A stretch of 11,105 nucleotides of DNA from Candidatus Aenigmatarchaeum sp. (GCA_020724205.1 DYHK01000019.1:1-11105); one strand, 5' to 3'. Counted from the stretch's first letter, positions 1 through 7,067 are shown. Notes: generated by a model from the sequence alone, not told the origin. Translations and numbers: made by a program.

Positions 1-838
1 CTATAAGAACTGCAAACACTGTTCCTGAAGAATCTTGACCATCTTCTGAAATTACACAGATTCCGTTTGAACAGACTGAACCTTCTGAACAATCAAAGTC
101 GTCTATACACTCATCATCTCCGAAACCTACTTGATAACCGCACTGTCCTGGGATCTGAGCAGGAGTTATGTAATTTCCATCTATACATTCAACATAGAAT
201 GACCCTTCACATTTTGATGTTGAACACTCATTTCCAGATCCTCCGCCAGGAGTTCCTGAAGACCCTTCTAGTACACACTCTCCATCTGAACATCTATATC
301 CTGAGTTACAAGTATACATTGTATATTCTGGATCGTCATCGTCATTACAAGACCATTCTTTAAGTTTTCTTGAAGTTTCACAAACATCATCAAACTCAAA
401 TTCTTCGTCATTAAATATATAAGTAACCTGGCCCTCGTCTGTGAAGTCTTCTCCATCATCTGTATCTACACAGGATTTTTCAGGTGAGCCTGAGCAAGCT
501 CCATTTGAACACCCATCAGGACATGTATAATTTGTAAGAGTTACATTTGTTGAAGAACATGAATACTCTAGAAGAACATTTGAAGAGCAAGAGTCTATAT
601 AAAACTGGTTAACACTTCCATTGTAATAAGTTACGTTTGATTTTGTGTAGTAGTAATCTAAACTAGCAATGTTATCTGTTGGGTCAAAGTCATTGTCTGT
701 ACATGAGACGCTACAAGATCCATTTAAACATGATCCAGGACAAGTCTTTGAAAATGTCCAGAAGCCTCCTGAGCATACTTGGACGTCATCAACATTACAC
801 TGAGTTGCTCCCTCTGTTGTACACTCTGGGCTTGGAGT

Positions 839-1600
839 TCCTGTAACTGGATATGTCTGATTTCTTATCAGGCTCCAGTTTGAATTAGATAATAAGTAGC
901 CGTAAGCAGATCCAGATGAATTAAAGAGAACGATCTGTTTGTTAACAGATTCATAATAACCTATAACTGGCTTAAACCATGAAGGTAGTTTACCATCGTT
1001 TCCATTGCCTGTTAGTGTAATAAGAGTCCAGTTATTATTAGTCATATGATACTGGTATTGCTGACCTTGTGAGTTCCATAATGCAATCCTTACTATATTA
1101 TCATTAGCTAACCACGAGTAACCAACAGTTGGAACAAATCCTGTTGGTAATTTTCCATCATTTCCAGTTCCGCTTGGCTTACTATAAACCCAATCTCCTG
1201 TATTATTATTCCATATAAACTGCCCTCCTGTAGAATTCCATAGTCCAACTCTTATTCCTTTATCTGCACCAATCCATGAGTAACCTACTGTTGGAATGAA
1301 GCCAATATGAATTTTATTTGGTTGGCCTTGTTGAAGATTTGAAAGTGTCCAAGTATTTGGTGAAGAACTATCCCATACATAATTTGCTCCTGTTGAATTC
1401 CATAATGAAATTTTAGTATAACCTTGAGGAGTAATCCAGGAGTATCCTACTGTTGTCTTAAAAGTATTTGGTAATCCTGAAGAAGTTGAGGTTCAGACCC
1501 ATTTTGTTCCATCCCAATTATATCTATATCCTGAAGAATTCCATATGGCTATACGATCTGAAGATCCTGATTTCCATGAGTATCCTACTGATGGACTAAA
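839..1600 (-). repeat. Five tandem protein repeats of about 54 residues (162 nt)
   Basis: Repeat units begin at codons 54, 100, 154, 208 and 262 of the interrupted gene, so three successive spacings are exactly 54 codons and the first is 46. Shared positions are VGYSW near the unit start, LWNS(T/S)G in the middle and a Trp near the end. Units 3 and 4 also share GNDGKLP. The fifth unit is the most diverged (VIGYYES, LFNSSG). The spacing and Trp/Gly pattern resemble blades of a beta-propeller or another beta-rich repeat fold; this is inference, as no named family was recognised. Confidence 0.8.
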
Positions 1601-1759
1601 GTGTTTGTAAAGACTTTGATATTTTGTATCTGGCGGACTTAAACTAACTTGTGGCTTAAATAAGTCAAAAAAATCAGATAAAGAAAATGCAAGAACATTC
1701 GATATCAAAAAAACTGATATTAATAAGATACCTAAGACTTTCACACTCTTTTTATACAT
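1493..1759 (-). CDS. 88-residue N-terminal product of the interrupted secreted protein
   Basis: This is what would be made if the TGA at 1493-1495 acts as a normal stop: signal peptide, a short linker and most of the first repeat (VGYSW at residues 58-62, IWNSSG at 72-77). It ends at WDGTKWV, mid-repeat, so it is unlikely to be a complete functional domain by itself. The part after the stop has no signal peptide and no nearby ATG in frame, so it would probably not be exported by itself. TGA ends other genes here, for example the histone and the gene ending at 7884, so a genome-wide sense reading of TGA is unlikely. Confidence 0.5.
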   Translation of the reverse strand: MYKKSVKVLGILLISVFLISNVLAFSLSDFFDLFKPQVSLSPPDTKYQSLYKHFSPSVGYSWKSGSSDRIAIWNSSGYRYNWDGTKWV

Positions 1760-1778
1760 GTTAGAAATAAATAAATTG

Positions 1779-1789
1779 TATTAATAAAG
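1779..1789 (-). promoter_or_regulatory. Possible TATA box for the secreted-protein gene
   Basis: On the minus strand TTTATTAATAC lies 20-30 nt before the ATG at 1759. That distance fits an archaeal promoter giving a nearly leaderless transcript. The whole 60-nt gap is AT-rich, so the match is weak. Read-through from radB, 60 nt upstream on the same strand, is the alternative. Confidence 0.35.
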
Positions 1790-1819
1790 CTTATTGTTTG
1801 CTATAATATAGTTATATTG

Positions 1820-2560
1820 TTAAAAGATTCCTCTCTTCTTTATTCCTTCTTTTGTTATTAGAAATGATAGCTCTTTTTCTGGAAGACTTCTGTGTTTTTT
1901 TAACAGTGCAGTACGCTTTCCATTTTCAGATTTTAATTCTATAAGACACTTGCTCCAGTATTTCAGCAAATCTCCTCCAACCATTCTAGCATTTCTTTCT
2001 TTTCCAGACTTGAAATCTTCCTCTGAAAGAAAATCATAATAAATCTGGTTTGTAATTAAAACAGGCATCAATTTTTTTCTTGATATTTCTGATAGTGTTC
2101 TTAGCTGATTTGCAAGCTCTCTGTTTACTTCCCTTATATGATTATCTGAGTTTTTTTTATCATCACGATTATCTGCTATTTCCAAGCGATAGAGCATAGT
2201 CATACTATCTATTATAATGACTCCAATGTTAGAGTTTGAATTAATTTCTTTTAGCAAAGAATCAAAGGCCTTTTTTTGCTCTGAAAAATTTGTTGGTTTC
2301 ATAACTAGTATATTATTCATAACAGATTCGTAATCATCCCCTGAAATTTGTTTTACTCTTTCAACTGAGAAGCCTCCCTCAGAATCTATGAAGATAACTT
2401 TCTTTGATTTTTTAGCCTGAGAGACTGCTGTTAAAATGCAGAAGTTAGTTTTTCCAGATCCTGATGGGCCATAAATAGTAGTGATTATATCTGTTTCATA
2501 ACCTCCATACAACCACTTATTCAGATCGTAGCTTCCTGCTGATATTTTTGTCTCTGCCAT
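1820..2560 (-). CDS. radB: DNA repair and recombination protein RadB
   Basis: A RecA-superfamily ATPase of 246 residues that lacks the N-terminal helix-hairpin-helix region of RadA, matching the short single-domain form of RadB. The Walker A motif GPSGSGKT is at residues 31-38, followed by the RadB/RadA-type stretch VIFIDSEGGFSVER at 55-68. Walker B is VIIIDS with Asp118. The segment around 170-200 (TNQIYYD...ARMVGGDLLKYW) corresponds to the loop and sensor region after Walker B. RadB is known in archaea as a RadA paralogue that modulates homologous recombination. The ATG at 2560 is the only sensible start, since the ATPase core begins within about 20 residues. It is divergent from the gene at 2814, and repeat copy A lies between them. 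The downstream secreted-protein gene follows after 60 nt on the same strand. Confidence 0.88.
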   Translation of the reverse strand: MAETKISAGSYDLNKWLYGGYETDIITTIYGPSGSGKTNFCILTAVSQAKKSKKVIFIDSEGGFSVERVKQISGDDYESVMNNILVMKPTNFSEQKKAFDSLLKEINSNSNIGVIIIDSMTMLYRLEIADNRDDKKNSDNHIREVNRELANQLRTLSEISRKKLMPVLITNQIYYDFLSEEDFKSGKERNARMVGGDLLKYWSKCLIELKSENGKRTALLKKHRSLPEKELSFLITKEGIKKRGIF

Positions 2561-2575
2561 GCATAAAACAAGTAA

Positions 2576-2588
2576 CTTTAATTAATAA
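2576..2588 (-). promoter_or_regulatory. Possible TATA box for radB
   Basis: On the minus strand TTATTAATTAAAG lies 16-28 nt before the radB start codon. The sequence and distance are compatible with a leaderless archaeal promoter, but the region is generally AT-rich. Confidence 0.3.
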
Positions 2589-2621
2589 GAATTTATGTGG
2601 AGAAATTAGAGAAAGTTGTAA

Positions 2622-2739
2622 GTAAATATGACTAAAATCCATAGGTTAATGAGATATTATTTAGTTGAGTGCTAGATAGGTAATAACTTATTAATCTGTC
2701 TAAATTTTTTCTTATAAAAATTTACTATTGATTATTTAC
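2622..2739 (+). repeat. Dispersed structured intergenic element, copy A
   Basis: Copy A opens with GTAAATATGACTAAAATCC and closes with ATTGATTATTTAC. The first seven bases (2622-2628) are perfectly complementary to the last seven (2733-2739). An inner pairing ACTAAA (2631-2636) with TTTAGT (2660-2665) encloses the conserved core. A 9-bp hairpin sits near the 3' end: TAAATTTTT (2701-2709) with AAAAATTTA (2716-2724), loop of 6. The first 22 bases are identical to copy B. It fills most of the gap between the divergent genes radB and 2814. No coding capacity is seen. Confidence 0.8.
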
Positions 2740-2782
2740 ATTATTCTTGGAAACTCTGTTATTAACTCAACATTTCACAATC

Positions 2783-2791
2783 TTTATAAAT
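2783..2791 (+). promoter_or_regulatory. TATA box for the Yip1-like gene
   Basis: TTTATAAAT lies 23-31 nt before the ATG at 2814, a close match to the archaeal TATA element at a distance that predicts a leaderless or nearly leaderless mRNA. It lies 43 nt after the end of repeat copy A. Confidence 0.65.
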
Positions 2792-2813
2792 CATGTTTAT
2801 TAAATAGTAGAGA

Positions 2814-3527
2814 ATGGCAAAAAAGAGTGTGAAGAAAGAAGAAGCTAATAGTGATAAGGTAAAAGAAAAGAATCTTGGAGACTTGTTCTTTAAGTCAAAT
2901 AAGTTCTTGGATTTTGTTGGAAAAGAAGATTCATACCAGAAAATTATAAGGAATTTTGTTATAGCCTACTTAATTTATTTTGTATTGTGGTCTTTACTAA
3001 ATTTAGTCCTTGATACTGTCAATTATGTTAATTTGTTGCAGCAATTTATTACAACTGTGATAATGGCTGTGTTCCTGCCTTTTTTTGCATCATTTTTAGT
3101 TTATATCTTTGTAAGGGCTTTTAAGGGAGACAAGGATTTTTTCAAAACATTTAAGCTTGTAACATATATCCTCATAATTGGAATTATCTACTCAGTTATT
3201 GCACTAATAATCAATTTTATATTTAACATTAGTGGAGGAATTGATTACTCTATACTTGAGTCTATTCAGACTGTTCAAGATCCTACCATGATTGCTGAGT
3301 ATTATAAGACTTTTTTCTCTCAGCCTATTGTTATAATTTCTATGCTGATAAATTTGGGCTTATTTGTAATCCAGTTTAGTCATCAGTTTAACTTCCTTTC
3401 TAAAGGACTTGTTAGATTTAATGGAGTTAAGGGCAAGGGCAAGGCAGCTCTAAGTATTATATTAGCCATAGCATTATTCCTTATTATTTTTGTTCTTGCC
3501 TCACTGGTTTTCTACTCTTTTTCTTAG
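2814..3527 (+). CDS. Yip1-like multi-pass membrane protein
   Basis: A protein of 237 residues with a charged, Lys-rich cytoplasmic N-terminus (about residues 1-20) and five predicted membrane segments, at about 45-67, 79-101, 115-138, 170-192 and 210-235. The stretch FFKSNKFLDFVGKEDSYQKI before the first membrane segment and the FFKTFKLVTYILI motif at 109-121 resemble Yip1-domain proteins, which in archaea and bacteria are membrane proteins of unclear role. The family call comes from pattern and topology only. The start is supported by the TATA box at 2783-2791. The acylphosphatase gene follows after 71 nt on the same strand and may be co-transcribed or have its own promoter. Confidence 0.7.
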   Translation: MAKKSVKKEEANSDKVKEKNLGDLFFKSNKFLDFVGKEDSYQKIIRNFVIAYLIYFVLWSLLNLVLDTVNYVNLLQQFITTVIMAVFLPFFASFLVYIFVRAFKGDKDFFKTFKLVTYILIIGIIYSVIALIINFIFNISGGIDYSILESIQTVQDPTMIAEYYKTFFSQPIVIISMLINLGLFVIQFSHQFNFLSKGLVRFNGVKGKGKAALSIILAIALFLIIFVLASLVFYSFS

Positions 3528-3598
3528 AAATATAAGGCAAAACTTGATAACAATAAGCTTAATAAAGTAAAAAAGGCTATGCCTCTTTATAGGGGAAA

Positions 3599-3880
3599 AT
3601 GAAGAAAGCAGTAAAAATAACTGTCAAGGGGAACCTTCATGGCTCTTTTTACAGGGATTATATTAGGGAACATGCAGAAAGGCTCGGTCTTAAGGGATTT
3701 GTTAGAAATGTAGAAGATGGGGCTGTAGAGGTATTTGTTGAGGGAGATATTGAGGATGTTGATAGGATGTTTGAGCTCTGCAGAAAGGAGAATGCTCCAA
3801 AGCACGCTGTAATAAGAGATATACAGATGATTGAGGCTGAATTCCAGGATCTAAAAGAGTTTAAAGTGCTGCATATTTAG
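3599..3880 (+). CDS. acyP: Acylphosphatase-like protein
   Basis: A protein of 93 residues, the usual size for acylphosphatase, which hydrolyses the carboxyl-phosphate bond of small acyl phosphates in the cytoplasm. The substrate loop normally written GxVQGVxFR appears as GNLHGSFYR at residues 11-19, keeping the phosphate-binding Arg (R19). The second signature is GFVRNVEDGAVEVFVEG at 33-49, keeping the catalytic Asn (N37). The Gln and Val of the loop are replaced by His14 and Ser16, so activity is likely but not certain. AGGGG at 3591-3595, three bases before the ATG, may act as a ribosome binding site. A weak TATA-like TTAATAAAG is at 3559-3567. Repeat copy B follows the gene. Confidence 0.82.
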   Translation: MKKAVKITVKGNLHGSFYRDYIREHAERLGLKGFVRNVEDGAVEVFVEGDIEDVDRMFELCRKENAPKHAVIRDIQMIEAEFQDLKEFKVLHI

Positions 3881-3935
3881 AGAAATATAATAAAACAGAT
3901 TTAGATTATATCAAATTCTTTTTAAGAAGTAGTTT

Positions 3936-4078
3936 GTAAATATGACTAAAATCCATAAGTTATATGTTAAATGGAATTAATTATACTTAAGATATTAGAT
4001 TAATTAGACGACTAGAGTGATAATAACCTAATAAAAGGTTTAAATTTCCTTTAGGAAATTTTATTATTGATTATTTAG
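3936..4078 (+). repeat. Dispersed structured intergenic element, copy B
   Basis: The longest copy. The 5' end is GTAAATATGACTAAAATCC and the 3' end is ATTGATTATTTAG. Ends pair through TAAATA (3937-3942) and TATTTA (4072-4077). The 3' hairpin is AAATTTCC (4042-4049), loop TTTA, GGAAATTT (4054-4061). Bases 4038-4077 match copy C (7175-7214) at 38 of 40 positions, and the first 22 bases are identical to copy A. Near the 5' side TCCAT can pair with ATGGA instead of the CTAA/TTAG pairing seen in other copies. It lies between acyP and lysS. Confidence 0.82.
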
Positions 4079-4102
4079 ATTAAATAAGTTTTCTGAATAA
4101 AG

Positions 4103-4110
4103 TTTATAAT
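4103..4110 (+). promoter_or_regulatory. TATA box for lysS
   Basis: TTTATAAT lies 22-29 nt before the ATG at 4132, consistent with a leaderless archaeal transcript covering lysS and the histone gene. It lies 24 nt after the end of repeat copy B. Confidence 0.6.
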
Positions 4111-4131
4111 ATCGGTTTATTTAATTAAATT

Positions 4132-6051
4132 ATGAGTAGAGAGGATCAGATAATTGATGCTAGAATTAAGAAGATTGAAGAACTTAGAAAGATGGGAGTT
4201 AATCCTTATCCATCTAAACCTACATCTGAGGTAAAGAATTATGCTTCACAGCTTCATGAAAAGTATAAGAAGCTGAAAAATGAGGAGAGGACAAAGGATA
4301 GTGTAAGGATTGCTGGAAGACTTATGATTAAGAGAGATCTTGGAAAGATTGCTTTCTGTACACTTCAGGATGGGAGTGGAAGAATACAGATTGTTTTACA
4401 AGATGGAAGTACTCCTAGTAAGAAGTTTGAGTTTTTTAAGAAGTATATTGATGCAGGTGATTTTGTGGGCGTTTCTGGAAGTATTATAAGAACAAAAACA
4501 GGAGAGCTTTCTGTTTTAGTAAAAGATATTGAAATTCTTACCAAGTCAATAATTCCTCTTCCTGAAAAGTATCATGGACTTGTAGATGAAGAGGAAAAAT
4601 TCAGAAAGAGGTATCTTGATATTTTAATGAATCCAGAGATAAAAGAGCTTTTTATTAAGAAACAGAAATTCTGGAGCACTATTAGAAATTTTATGTTAGA
4701 GCGTGGATTTTTAGAAGTTGAGACTCCTATTTTAGAGAACAGTGCGGGAGGGGCAAGTGCAACTCCGTTTAAGACTCATCACAATGCCCTTAATACTGAT
4801 GTCTTTTTAAGAATTTCACAGGGAGAGTTATGGCAGAAGAAGCTAATGGTAGCTGGTTATGACAAGACGTTTGAGATTGGAAGACTTTTTAGAAATGAGG
4901 GTATGGATATGGAACACTTACAAGATTATACTTCAATGGAATTTTATTGGGCTTATGCTGATTATAGGGATGGAATGAAATTAGTTGAGGAGATGTATAA
5001 AAAAGTAGCTAAGGAGGTTTTGGGAACATTAAAATTTGAGACTCATGGTTATAAGGTAGATCTTGGAAAAAAGTGGGAAGTATACGAGTATGATAAGCTT
5101 ATAAAAAAACATACTGGAATTGCTATCTGGAATTCTACGAGTGGAGAGATAAAAAGAAAGCTAGATGAGTTAAGTGTTGAGTATAATCCCACAGTTGAGA
5201 AGTGGAGGCTTGTTGATAATTTATGGAAGTATTGTAGAAAAAAAATAGCTGGGCCTGGATTTTTAGTTGGTCAGCCTGCAGAGATTTCACCGCTGGCAAA
5301 GAGAAATCCTAAAGATCCAAGGAAAGTAGAACAATTCCAGGTAATAATTGCTGGAAGTGAGAATGGAAATGGTTATTCTGAGTTGAATGATGCGGTTGAT
5401 CAGGATGAACGTTTTAAGAAGCAGATGGAGATGAAAAAAGCAGGAGATACAGAAGCACAAGATCATGATAAGGGTTTTGTTGAGGCTCTTAAGTATGGAA
5501 TGCCTCCAACTTGTGGTTTTGGTGTTTCAGAGAGATTATTTTCTTATTTAGTTGACAGACCAATAAGGGAGTGTGTTATCTTTCCTTTATTGAAGCCTGA
5601 AGTTTCTGAAAATGTTGAAGGGAAAGCAGATCAATCTCAGATAGCTGTTGCTGTGGTTAATAGAAGTTTGAAATTGAAACCCTGGGAAGAAATGAATACT
5701 ATTGCTCATCTTAATGCAGCTTTTGGAGCAAGAGTTGGAAAAAGATTACTTACGGTAGATACTATTAGAACTAAAGATAATAGAAATATTAAGCTCAACA
5801 TCCAACATGCAATTATGATAAAAGAAGCTAAGTCTAATAAAGAAATTATTAATTTAGCAGAAGAAGCTAAAGAAAAAGGTTTGGAAGTATCAGAGTTTAC
5901 AAGAGAGATGATTTTAACTACTGATGATAAAAAAGTAATTAATTGGACAAAGGAAAAGAAACATGAGGAGATTGAGTATCTAGGAGTATTAATTTTTGGT
6001 AAGAAATCAAGTGTAGAAAATATTACAAAAAATTTTAAGTTATTTGAATAA
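4132..6051 (+). CDS. lysS: Class II lysyl-tRNA synthetase with C-terminal DUF2000-like domain
   Basis: Charges tRNA-Lys with lysine. The 639 residues exceed the usual ~500. An OB-fold anticodon-binding domain covers about 60-140 (VRIAGRLMIKRDLGKIAFCTLQD). The class II catalytic core follows: motif 1 around 193-200 (FLEVETPIL) with GGASATPFKTHHNAL, motif 2 FEIGRLFRNEG at 247-257 followed by TSMEFYWAYADY, and motif 3 CGFGVSERLF with R468. Motif 3 is one residue shorter than the GLGIGIDR form; I recall similar versions in some other lineages. From about 504 to the end an added domain (IAVAVVNRSL...MNTIAHLNAAFGA...GLEVSEFTREM...EYLGVLIFGKKSSVENITK) resembles DUF2000, which has a peptidyl-tRNA-hydrolase-2-like fold. 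The reading frame is continuous, so the fusion is direct. The histone gene begins 2 nt after the stop. Confidence 0.93.
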   Translation: MSREDQIIDARIKKIEELRKMGVNPYPSKPTSEVKNYASQLHEKYKKLKNEERTKDSVRIAGRLMIKRDLGKIAFCTLQDGSGRIQIVLQDGSTPSKKFEFFKKYIDAGDFVGVSGSIIRTKTGELSVLVKDIEILTKSIIPLPEKYHGLVDEEEKFRKRYLDILMNPEIKELFIKKQKFWSTIRNFMLERGFLEVETPILENSAGGASATPFKTHHNALNTDVFLRISQGELWQKKLMVAGYDKTFEIGRLFRNEGMDMEHLQDYTSMEFYWAYADYRDGMKLVEEMYKKVAKEVLGTLKFETHGYKVDLGKKWEVYEYDKLIKKHTGIAIWNSTSGEIKRKLDELSVEYNPTVEKWRLVDNLWKYCRKKIAGPGFLVGQPAEISPLAKRNPKDPRKVEQFQVIIAGSENGNGYSELNDAVDQDERFKKQMEMKKAGDTEAQDHDKGFVEALKYGMPPTCGFGVSERLFSYLVDRPIRECVIFPLLKPEVSENVEGKADQSQIAVAVVNRSLKLKPWEEMNTIAHLNAAFGARVGKRLLTVDTIRTKDNRNIKLNIQHAIMIKEAKSNKEIINLAEEAKEKGLEVSEFTREMILTTDDKKVINWTKEKKHEEIEYLGVLIFGKKSSVENITKNFKLFE

Positions 6052-6053
6052 AA

Positions 6054-6242
6054 ATGCCGAGTCTGATTAAAAAGAATAATATACTTGAAACTGTTAAGCA
6101 ACTTGATAAGGAGAATAGTGTTGGAAATATAGCTGGAGATGTTGCACCTGCTCTTGAGAGAAAGGTAGAAGAGATAATGAAGGATGCAATAAAGAGAGCA
6201 AAGGCGAATGGAAGAAGAACGCTTTATGCAAGAGATCTTTGA
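6054..6242 (+). CDS. Archaeal histone, short form lacking helix alpha-3
   Basis: A DNA-binding histone-fold protein of 62 residues that would dimerise and compact the chromosome. Helix 1 is roughly residues 4-18, loop 1 contains NIAGDVAP (25-32), helix 2 spans about 31-52, and loop 2 carries GRRTL (53-57). The Arg-Thr DNA-contact pair R55-T56 and the internal R54...D61 pair of HMf-type histones are present. The protein stops at ARDL, where HMf-type histones (67-69 residues) continue into helix 3, so that helix is almost entirely missing. TGA is the natural stop and no frame continues the helix. It lies 2 nt downstream of lysS and is probably in the same transcript. Confidence 0.88.
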   Translation: MPSLIKKNNILETVKQLDKENSVGNIAGDVAPALERKVEEIMKDAIKRAKANGRRTLYARDL

Positions 6243-6254
6243 CTTTAATAAATA

Positions 6255-6262
6255 TTATAAAG
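6255..6262 (+). promoter_or_regulatory. TATA box for the secreted protein gene at 6297
   Basis: TTATAAAG lies 35-42 nt before the ATG at 6297. Transcription would begin near 6280-6285, leaving a short leader containing GGAGG. The ATG rather than the upstream TTG at 6273 is therefore the likely start. Confidence 0.5.
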
Positions 6263-6273
6263 CCCTATTTTCT

Positions 6274-6284
6274 TGGATTTTAGC
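6274..6284 (-). other. Isolated antisense copy of the element core (GCTAAAATCCA)
   Basis: The minus strand reads GCTAAAATCCA, identical to the conserved 5' core of elements C and D. No other part of the element is present around it. In the plus strand the complementary TGGATTTTAGC falls between the promoter and the Shine-Dalgarno sequence of the 6297 gene. It may be chance, a shared protein-binding site, or a target for pairing with element RNA. Confidence 0.4.
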
Positions 6285-6287
6285 AAT

Positions 6288-6292
6288 GGAGG
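6288..6292 (+). promoter_or_regulatory. Shine-Dalgarno sequence deciding the start at 6297
   Basis: GGAGG sits 4 nt before ATG 6297. It supports this start over the in-frame TTG at 6273, which would add eight charged or polar residues in front of the signal peptide. Confidence 0.65.
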
Positions 6293-6296
6293 CAAG

Positions 6297-7067
6297 ATGA
6301 ATAAGATATATACAATAGCAATTCTTGGAGTGTTTCTTGTTAGTTTATTTGCTACAGGATTTGTTTTAGCTCAGGAATCTGAAGAAGAGACCTTAGCCGG
6401 AGTCAGTGTTACAGATGAGACTCAGGTAAGTGATGATATTTCTGGTATTGACGATCTAACTCCAGAAAATGCAAGTGGAATGACTAGTGTTACTCTAGTT
6501 ACCAGGGCGTATGGATGGGCTGTTAATTCTGAAAATACAATGGCAGAGCCTGTATCAGGCCACTGGGTCAGCAGAAGAATAGTTGATATAACTCCTGAAA
6601 GAATAAGACAGGTAAATGAAGAAAATAGAGGAAATCCTGAAAGAGTTAGAGCTCAGCTTGAAAAAGAGACTCAGGGAAAAATAAGAGATTTGTCTCTTGG
6701 AATTTTAAATATAGGTGTTGGAGATAAAAAAGAAGTTTACAGGCTTGTTAAGAAAGATTTTGTAAATGATAGTGTTTCTTTCTACCTAGTTCCTATAAGA
6801 ACAAGATCTTCTGATTTGAAAAATGAGTCTAGTATAGCAGACTTAAGCTCTGGAACTTTAGACTTAAATTCTAAGCACTATCCTGATATGACTTTAAGAC
6901 AGGGAACCTTGAAGTTAGATGAAGGAAAGTTTACTGGTACTTGGGAGGTTGACCTTGGAAGTAAGGCTCAGACCTTAAGCAATGCAGAAAAGCCTGGAAA
7001 CAGAGAAGGATTCTTCAAGAGATTTGTTGAGAGATTCAAGGGAAATAGAGTAGGATCAACAAATTAA
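6297..7067 (+). CDS. Secreted protein of unknown function
   Basis: A protein of 256 residues whose N-terminus is a clear signal peptide: MNK, a hydrophobic stretch through residue 20 or so, then FVLA before QESEEE. The mature part starts with an acidic, Ser/Thr-rich region (about 24-60), followed by a probable globular domain containing TLVTRAYGWAV, an Arg/Glu-rich helical section (about 95-125) and a beta-rich half with GTLDL, GTLKLDEGKFTGTWEVDLG. The C-terminus is basic (FFKRFVERFKGNRVGS). There are no cysteines and no membrane anchor after the signal. I do not recognise a family. It has its own TATA box and a T-rich terminator, so it looks monocistronic. The start is set by GGAGG at 6288-6292. 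Confidence 0.8.
   Translation: MNKIYTIAILGVFLVSLFATGFVLAQESEEETLAGVSVTDETQVSDDISGIDDLTPENASGMTSVTLVTRAYGWAVNSENTMAEPVSGHWVSRRIVDITPERIRQVNEENRGNPERVRAQLEKETQGKIRDLSLGILNIGVGDKKEVYRLVKKDFVNDSVSFYLVPIRTRSSDLKNESSIADLSSGTLDLNSKHYPDMTLRQGTLKLDEGKFTGTWEVDLGSKAQTLSNAEKPGNREGFFKRFVERFKGNRVGSTN

Larger units (their letters stand above)
1..1759 (-). pseudogene. Secreted repeat and Cys-rich protein, interrupted by an in-frame TGA, partial
   Basis: Read on the minus strand, this frame is open from ATG at 1759 to the left edge (586 codons) except for one TGA at 1493-1495, codon 89. Residues 1-24 are a signal peptide (lysines, a hydrophobic run, then NVLA before the likely cleavage). Residues about 54-307 hold five repeats with the pattern F.PTVGYSW...I.LWNSTG..Y.W....W. 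Then follow Cys-rich modules: CPGSCLNGSC, SCTDND...CPDGCSNGAC, SCVDTDDG...CNSGYRCSDGEC and DCSEGSVCSNGIC. The modules resemble those of large surface proteins in DPANN archaea (family knowledge). I infer an exported cell-surface adhesion or binding protein. The TGA lies inside repeat 1 and the frame is identical on both sides, so it is a nonsense change, recoding or a base error, not a frameshift. The C-terminus lies outside the window. Confidence 0.8.

Noticed and set aside
67-363. 98-codon plus-strand open frame
   Set aside because: It is antisense to the Cys-rich part of the minus-strand secreted protein, whose codons run through in a frame with clear modular cysteines.
268-459. 63-codon minus-strand open frame
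   Set aside because: It lies in another frame of the same strand as the Cys-rich protein, without its motifs; a shadow.
1493-1495. TGA read as selenocysteine
   Set aside because: The protein is not of a selenoprotein type, and repeats place Leu or Tyr, not Cys, at the position; no SECIS could be evaluated.
3579-3602. Seven-codon frame (MPLYRGK) whose stop overlaps the acylphosphatase start
   Set aside because: Intriguing as a leader peptide, but too short to support and without a ribosome binding site.
3587-3805. 72-codon minus-strand open frame
   Set aside because: Antisense to the acylphosphatase gene, which keeps its catalytic residues.
2622-4078. Repeat copies A and B as a CRISPR array or box C/D RNA
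   Set aside because: Copies are far apart with genes between, and no RUGAUGA/CUGA box set is present.
5706-6101. 131-codon minus-strand open frame
   Set aside because: Antisense to the lysS 3' end and histone start; no recognisable protein character.
6273-6296. TTG start extending the secreted protein by 8 residues
   Set aside because: ATG 6297 has GGAGG at the right distance and gives a standard signal peptide.
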